Source: Opacimonas sp014872805 (GTDB lineage Bacteria; Pseudomonadota; Gammaproteobacteria; Enterobacterales; Alteromonadaceae). Taken from it: a stretch of 8,205 bases of DNA. The number at the start of each line of letters is the position of its first letter. The first letter of the stretch is position 1. The stretch covers positions 1 to 8,205 of the forward strand of contig WKFN01000001.1 of assembly GCA_014872805.1 (NCBI GenBank), written 5' to 3'. This document shows, one piece after another, positions 5,258 through 8,205 of the stretch. The position numbers and the translations under genes are program-made. The notes beneath the pieces are model-generated. The model saw only the letters and a list, made by a program, of their open reading frames with translations, did no database searches and had not been told where the DNA came from.

Positions 5258-7066
5258 GTGAAGTATTTTGCGAATGGCGTCATCGAAGCCTTCACATATG
5301 GCAATGGTGTGGCGCACACCAAAACCCTCAACCCTGAATACCAAATAGAAGACATTAAAGATGAAACGAACAGTGCGTTGGTCAACCACCTGCGCTACTC
5401 GTACGATAGCAATGATAATATCAGCCAAATACTCAATCTAAAGGCCTTTGAATATTCCCTCAATGCCATCAGTTATGACGGCTTAGATAGATTAACTGAT
5501 ATCTCAGGCGGTGCAAACATCGGCAATACGCAAGTGGAGTATGACGGTTTAGGGAACATTACGTATTATCAAACGAAGCACAGTACACTGGATTATGTGT
5601 ATGACCGCAGTGATAATAAAAACAGGCTCATCAGCGTCACCGGAACCGGCTCAGCATCAAAAAGTTACTCCTCTTTTCACTATGACCCAAGTGGTAATGT
5701 CATCTATAACGGACATCGCAGTTTTGACTACAATGCGTTGGGCCAGATGACATCATCTGGAAGTTTCTCTTATCTTTATAACGGCAACAATAAGCGTGTT
5801 TATCAACACGATTCAAATGGACCTGCCTACAGCGTGTATGGGTATGATGGAAAACTGCGCTATCTGGAAACAAGTGATGGCGGTACCAATCACATTTATT
5901 TGAATAATCAAATCATTGCTCGTGATGGTATAGCGCGTTCCGAAAATGGCTATCAACATTTTAAAGCGTTTGGCAAAAGTGTCGACGGTGCAACTGACAA
6001 TGTGGGCTATACCGGACATAAATACGACACAGCCATTGACTTGAACTATATGCAGGCACGATACTATGATCCAGTCATAGGTCGTTTTTATTCGAATGAT
6101 CCTGTGGGTTGGACACCTAAAAACCCTGTCATGTCGTTTAACCGCTATTTATATGTGAATAACAATCCTTATAAATATACTGACCCGAATGGCGAATTCT
6201 TAGATGCCATTGTTGATATAGGTTTCATAGCATATGACCTTTACGACATGGCTACTAATGGTGTTAATGCAACGAACTCTGCATCATTGGGCGCTAATGT
6301 AGCCGGGTTATTTATTCCCGGAGCTACAGGTCTTGGACTTGCAGCTAGAGCTTGGGATAAAGGTGTTGATGCGGCAAATGCATTACGCAGGACCTGCTGT
6401 TTTGTAGCTGGAACTCAAGTGTTAACTGAAGACGGCTACAAGAACATTGAAGATGTTAAATTAGGTGAAAAACTGTGGGCGAAAAATACTGAAACAGGTG
6501 AACAAGACTGGAAGCCAGTTACAAAGGTGTTTATCGAACCAGATAGAGGTATTTTTGAAATCAAATTAGTTGCTAGCGATGGGTTTGAACAAAAAATCCA
6601 AGCAACAGATGACCACCCTTTCTATGTAATTGGCAAGGGTTGGAAACAAACTATTGAGTTAAAAGTTGGAGATAAGATTGAAACCGATGGCAATGGAGCT
6701 ATGGAAGTTGTCAGTGTTATTGATGAGCAAAGACTCGACTTAACTTATAACTTTACGGTAGCTGACTTTCATACTTATTACGTTACCAAGAAGAATGTAC
6801 TCGTTCACAATTGCAATTACATTCCAGCTCCAAAAGAGATTGAGGGAATTTCCGGTTTAACACCAGCGAAACCTAAAACTTCTGTGCAAGGGGGCGGTGG
6901 TCTAAGGAAAAGGTGGAAAGACAAAAAAGGCAATATTTATGAATGGGATAGTCAGCATGGTACGCTTGAGAAATACAATAAGCGTGGTAAGCATCAAGGT
7001 GAGTTTGATCCTAAGACTGGCGAGCAAACTAAACCCAAGAACAAAAAGAGAGAAGTGGAGCCATAA
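5258..7066 (+). CDS. Rhs family protein, 5'-truncated, with Hint and colicin E3-type rRNase C-terminus
   Basis: C-terminal part of a polymorphic Rhs toxin. Rhs/YD-repeat sequence fills residues about 1-275 (YDGLDRLTDISGG, EYDGLGNITYY, FDYNALGQM). The core ends with the family hallmark RYYDPVIGRFYSNDPVGW and NPYKYTDPNGE (about 268-313). A hydrophobic Gly/Ala-rich pretoxin linker (314-379), a Hint domain (381-518) and the toxin (519-602) follow. Full Rhs proteins are about 1,400 aa or more, so most of the shell and any N-terminal export domain are missing. GTG at 5258 is only the first possible start, and the adjacent GAGG is too close to serve as a ribosome site. Rhs-like coding (RKISVRRLADTTHPAFTYAK) continues in frame upstream to about 5192, so this is a truncated gene fused next to tnpB, not a natural start. 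Translation could come from tnpAB transcription. Probably an orphan or dormant module. Confidence 0.85.
   Translation: MKYFANGVIEAFTYGNGVAHTKTLNPEYQIEDIKDETNSALVNHLRYSYDSNDNISQILNLKAFEYSLNAISYDGLDRLTDISGGANIGNTQVEYDGLGNITYYQTKHSTLDYVYDRSDNKNRLISVTGTGSASKSYSSFHYDPSGNVIYNGHRSFDYNALGQMTSSGSFSYLYNGNNKRVYQHDSNGPAYSVYGYDGKLRYLETSDGGTNHIYLNNQIIARDGIARSENGYQHFKAFGKSVDGATDNVGYTGHKYDTAIDLNYMQARYYDPVIGRFYSNDPVGWTPKNPVMSFNRYLYVNNNPYKYTDPNGEFLDAIVDIGFIAYDLYDMATNGVNATNSASLGANVAGLFIPGATGLGLAARAWDKGVDAANALRRTCCFVAGTQVLTEDGYKNIEDVKLGEKLWAKNTETGEQDWKPVTKVFIEPDRGIFEIKLVASDGFEQKIQATDDHPFYVIGKGWKQTIELKVGDKIETDGNGAMEVVSVIDEQRLDLTYNFTVADFHTYYVTKKNVLVHNCNYIPAPKEIEGISGLTPAKPKTSVQGGGGLRKRWKDKKGNIYEWDSQHGTLEKYNKRGKHQGEFDPKTGEQTKPKNKKREVEP
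6398..6811 (+). other. Hint (pretoxin autoprocessing) domain within Rhs
   Basis: Residues 381-518 of the Rhs frame. It starts with CFVAGTQVLTEDGYKNIEDV, where Cys381 is the expected nucleophile (Cys380 precedes it). TDDHPFYV at 450-457 gives the block-B histidine, and it ends with FHTYYVTKKNVLVHNC, where His517-Asn518 precede Cys519. The HN|C ending is like an intein C-terminal junction. In Rhs/Cdi-type toxins such domains cut the toxin from the shell protein; cleavage at Asn518/Cys519 is inferred from the family, not shown. Confidence 0.85.
6812..7063 (+). other. Colicin E3-type 16S rRNase toxin domain
   Basis: Residues 519-602 of the Rhs frame align along their length with the cytotoxic domain of colicin E3 as I remember it: YIPAPKEIEGISGLTPAKPK, then GGGLRKRW, NIYEWDSQHGTLEKY and GEFDPKTGEQ. 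The four E3 active-site residues Asp510, His513, Glu517 and Arg545 correspond to Asp564, His567, Glu571 and Arg598, with only one residue lost, in a loop. E3 cleaves 16S rRNA at the decoding site between A1493 and G1494 and so stops translation. The same activity is expected here if the protein is made and delivered. Confidence 0.9.
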
Positions 7067-7294
7067 GTGACTAGAGTAATAAGATACTTCAATAAGAAAG
7101 ATGAAGCCTTGGCAGGAGAAGTTACTGTTGATGTGTTTTCAATTGATGAGCTAAGACGCTATTTTAACGTTGAGGATGAAAATCCAATGTATGATAGCTT
7201 TCCGATAATGGAAAACACTGATCATGAATTCATAAAAAAGGCAGGGATGAACTTTGATTTTGAAACATACGACTATTTTTTAGAGTATAACTAG
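7067..7294 (+). CDS. Immunity protein of the colicin E3/cloacin type
   Basis: 75 aa, GTG start directly after the rhs TAA with no spacer. GGAG at 7057-7060, inside the end of rhs, gives 6-bp spacing, so translation is coupled to the toxin. The protein is acidic, as expected for a partner of a very basic rRNase. IRYFNKKDEALAGE near the N-terminus resembles the WFDKSTEDFKGE segment of the E3 immunity protein, and MNFDFETYDYFLEYN at the end resembles its IDISDNEYFVSFDY. It is slightly shorter than the 84-85 aa colicin versions. It should bind the toxin domain and block its activity in the cytoplasm. Similarity is moderate, but position, size and charge all agree. The gene looks more A+T-rich than the Rhs core, as is usual for exchanged toxin tips. 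Confidence 0.85.
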   Translation: MTRVIRYFNKKDEALAGEVTVDVFSIDELRRYFNVEDENPMYDSFPIMENTDHEFIKKAGMNFDFETYDYFLEYN

Positions 7295-7311
7295 TTGTAA
7301 ATTTTGAATCC

Positions 7312-7343
7312 AAAGCCTCGCAACAAGCGGGGCTTTGTTTTTT
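7312..7343 (+). terminator. Rho-independent terminator after the immunity gene
   Basis: AAAGCCTCGC (7312-7321) pairs with GCGGGGCTTT (7327-7336) over 10 bp with one G-T wobble, loop AACAA, followed by GTTTTTT. It closes the rhs toxin/immunity unit 17 bp after the stop codon. The minus-strand side lacks a T-run, so it works mainly rightward. Confidence 0.9.
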
Positions 7344-7388
7344 CTGGCTTTGGTGGCTGGGGTTTATTTTCAAGGCTGGCTGAGCGCC

Positions 7389-7706
7389 TCAATGAAAAAA
7401 TCTGTTTGGTGCCAAATTCAACTGATTTATTTGCTCAGGCGAAAAGCCGTGGCGAAGGAGTTCGAAGTCATCATAATTTATAGTTGCTCGTTTACCATTG
7501 CCCAAAAGTTGATAGAGATTACCACTGGCTGTTTTTATTAAATTTATGTCTAAGTTGGATTCCATGATTTGTGAAGTGCAAACATAATCTTCTTTCGCAA
7601 ATCGGCAGGTTGGGTCATCAACAACAATTCCCCACAAAACTTCGCCTATCAACATTTTTTCTTCGACTATTGAAACGATTTGCCAGCTTGAAACTATGGT
7701 ATTCAT
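7389..7706 (-). CDS. Hypothetical protein, 105 aa, upstream region hit by IS3
   Basis: A compact soluble protein with the segments GEVLWGIVVDDPTCRFAKED (21-40), YVCTSQI (41-47), IKTASGNLYQLLGNG (57-71) and LRHGFSPEQI (84-93). I recall small conserved proteins of unknown function with the same 'WGxVVDDPxxRFxxxDYVCTS' and 'LRxGFSPEQI' pattern (possibly DUF6957), but cannot confirm it. No membrane segment. ATG at 7704-7706 is chosen because everything further upstream in frame, to a TTG at 7733, belongs to the inserted IS3 end. No clear ribosome site precedes it; a G-run lies about 14 bp away inside the IS. The native start or promoter may have been lost. It faces the rhs/immunity unit; whether it is another immunity or accessory gene is unknown. 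Confidence 0.65.
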   Translation of the reverse strand: MNTIVSSWQIVSIVEEKMLIGEVLWGIVVDDPTCRFAKEDYVCTSQIMESNLDINLIKTASGNLYQLLGNGKRATINYDDFELLRHGFSPEQINQLNLAPNRFFH

Positions 7707-7714
7707 ATGTCGAT

Positions 7715-8205
7715 TGTAATCCCCCCATTTCAAGTAGCAAAAATAACTAGACTATCACGCTGCTTGTAAAATGGTTCTTGGTGGTACGCCACCAATGGCT
7801 GTGTTAGGACGCTCGTTATTGTATGTCCAAAGCCACTTTGTTGCTACATCTTGAGCATGGGCAACACTGTCGAACTCATGCATATCTAGCCACTCATGTC
7901 GTGCTGTACGATTAAATCGTTCAATATACGCATTTTGAGTTGGCTTGCCAGGCTGTATATACATCAATGTAATATTGTGTTTGATTGCCCACGTAACTAG
8001 TTGATTGCTTACGTATTCCGGCCCGTTGTCACATCGAATCATGGCTGGCTTACCTCGCCATTCAATGATTTGCTCTAGTGTTCGAATAACACGCAAGCTC
8101 GGCATGGATAAATCCACATCAACTGCAAGGCCTTCACGGTTATAGTCATCAATAACATTAAGTGAACGAATAGCGCGACCATCTGCTAGTGCATCGGACA
8201 TAAAA
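7715..8205 (-). mobile_element. IS3-family element, transposase-distal end, cut by window edge
   Basis: The end nearest the transposase stop is taken as TGTAATCCCCCCATTTCAAG starting at 7715. IS3-family termini typically start with TG and carry a run of C, which fits, and the stop codon lies about 40 bp inside. The other end lies outside the window, so neither the inverted-repeat match nor the target duplication can be checked. The insertion lies about 9 bp upstream of the 105-aa ORF. Confidence 0.65.
7755..8205 (-). CDS. IS3-family transposase OrfB, C-terminal part (partial)
   Basis: The frame stays open to the window edge and reads Phe-Met-Ser-Asp there, so the ATG at 8199-8201 is internal (the family has a DF[MV]SD motif carrying the first catalytic Asp at this point). 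The RNase H-fold DDE core continues with NVIDDYNRE. The second catalytic Asp is in MIRCDNGPEY (Asp58 counted from that Met) and the Glu in NAYIERFNRT (Glu94), giving the exact D-35-E spacing of the IS3 family. The end, WLWTYNNERPNTAIGGVPPR, is also typical. No frameshift is seen in the visible 149 codons. The subgroup is probably IS51- or IS407-like, which I cannot settle. OrfA should lie beyond the right edge. Confidence 0.93.
   Translation of the reverse strand, partial: FMSDALADGRAIRSLNVIDDYNREGLAVDVDLSMPSLRVIRTLEQIIEWRGKPAMIRCDNGPEYVSNQLVTWAIKHNITLMYIQPGKPTQNAYIERFNRTARHEWLDMHEFDSVAHAQDVATKWLWTYNNERPNTAIGGVPPRTILQAA

Noticed and set aside
7335..7541. 68-aa plus-strand frame after the immunity terminator, considered as a second immunity gene
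   Set aside because: It starts inside the terminator hairpin and overlaps the better supported minus-strand 105-aa gene.

Overview
The window is a mosaic of mobile-element DNA, probably from a moderately A+T-rich gammaproteobacterium. The Rhs core and insertion-sequence genes look like those of Shewanella or a related marine genus, but that host guess rests on recalled protein style only. There is no rRNA, tRNA, CRISPR array or housekeeping gene. Most genes are recombinases, transposases, fragments of these, or accessory genes.

Region 1 (1-2500, minus strand). A leftward run of genes starts with two small unknown proteins (103 and 132 aa, 1 bp apart) that share a diverged HDD...GGG motif. 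Next come a putative 53-aa membrane peptide, a 223-aa serine recombinase whose start overlaps the peptide's stop (ATGA), a hairpin terminator, and a tyrosine-recombinase-like protein that keeps its N-terminal and core-binding parts but has no catalytic domain. The run ends at the 5' end of a transposase (IS4-like) cut by the window edge.

Region 2 (2501-4359). A divergent control region with short TCAGT/ACTGA repeats precedes a 502-aa TTG-started protein. It carries what look like family-A polymerase palm motifs (EIDFSG and IHDSF) but no obvious exonuclease or primase domain. It is followed by about 100 bp packed with CTAATG repeats and hairpins. Regions 1 and 2 together look like the body of a small, poorly described integrative element or plasmid-derived island.

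Region 3 (4360-7343, plus strand). The left end of an IS66-family element (GTAAGCG... terminus, tnpA and tnpB) runs directly into the 3' part of an rhs gene; the large IS66 transposase gene tnpC is absent. The Rhs fragment has the core end, a Hint autoprocessing domain ending in HNC, and a C-terminal toxin that aligns with the 16S rRNase domain of colicin E3, with all four active-site residues present. The next gene, starting directly after the rhs stop codon, encodes a protein of the colicin E3/cloacin immunity type. A strong terminator closes the pair. This orphan Rhs toxin/immunity module is the clearest functional unit in the window.

Region 4 (7344-8205, minus strand). A small conserved-looking gene of unknown function has an IS3-family element inserted about 9 bp upstream of its ATG. 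The IS3 transposase is cut by the right edge of the window.
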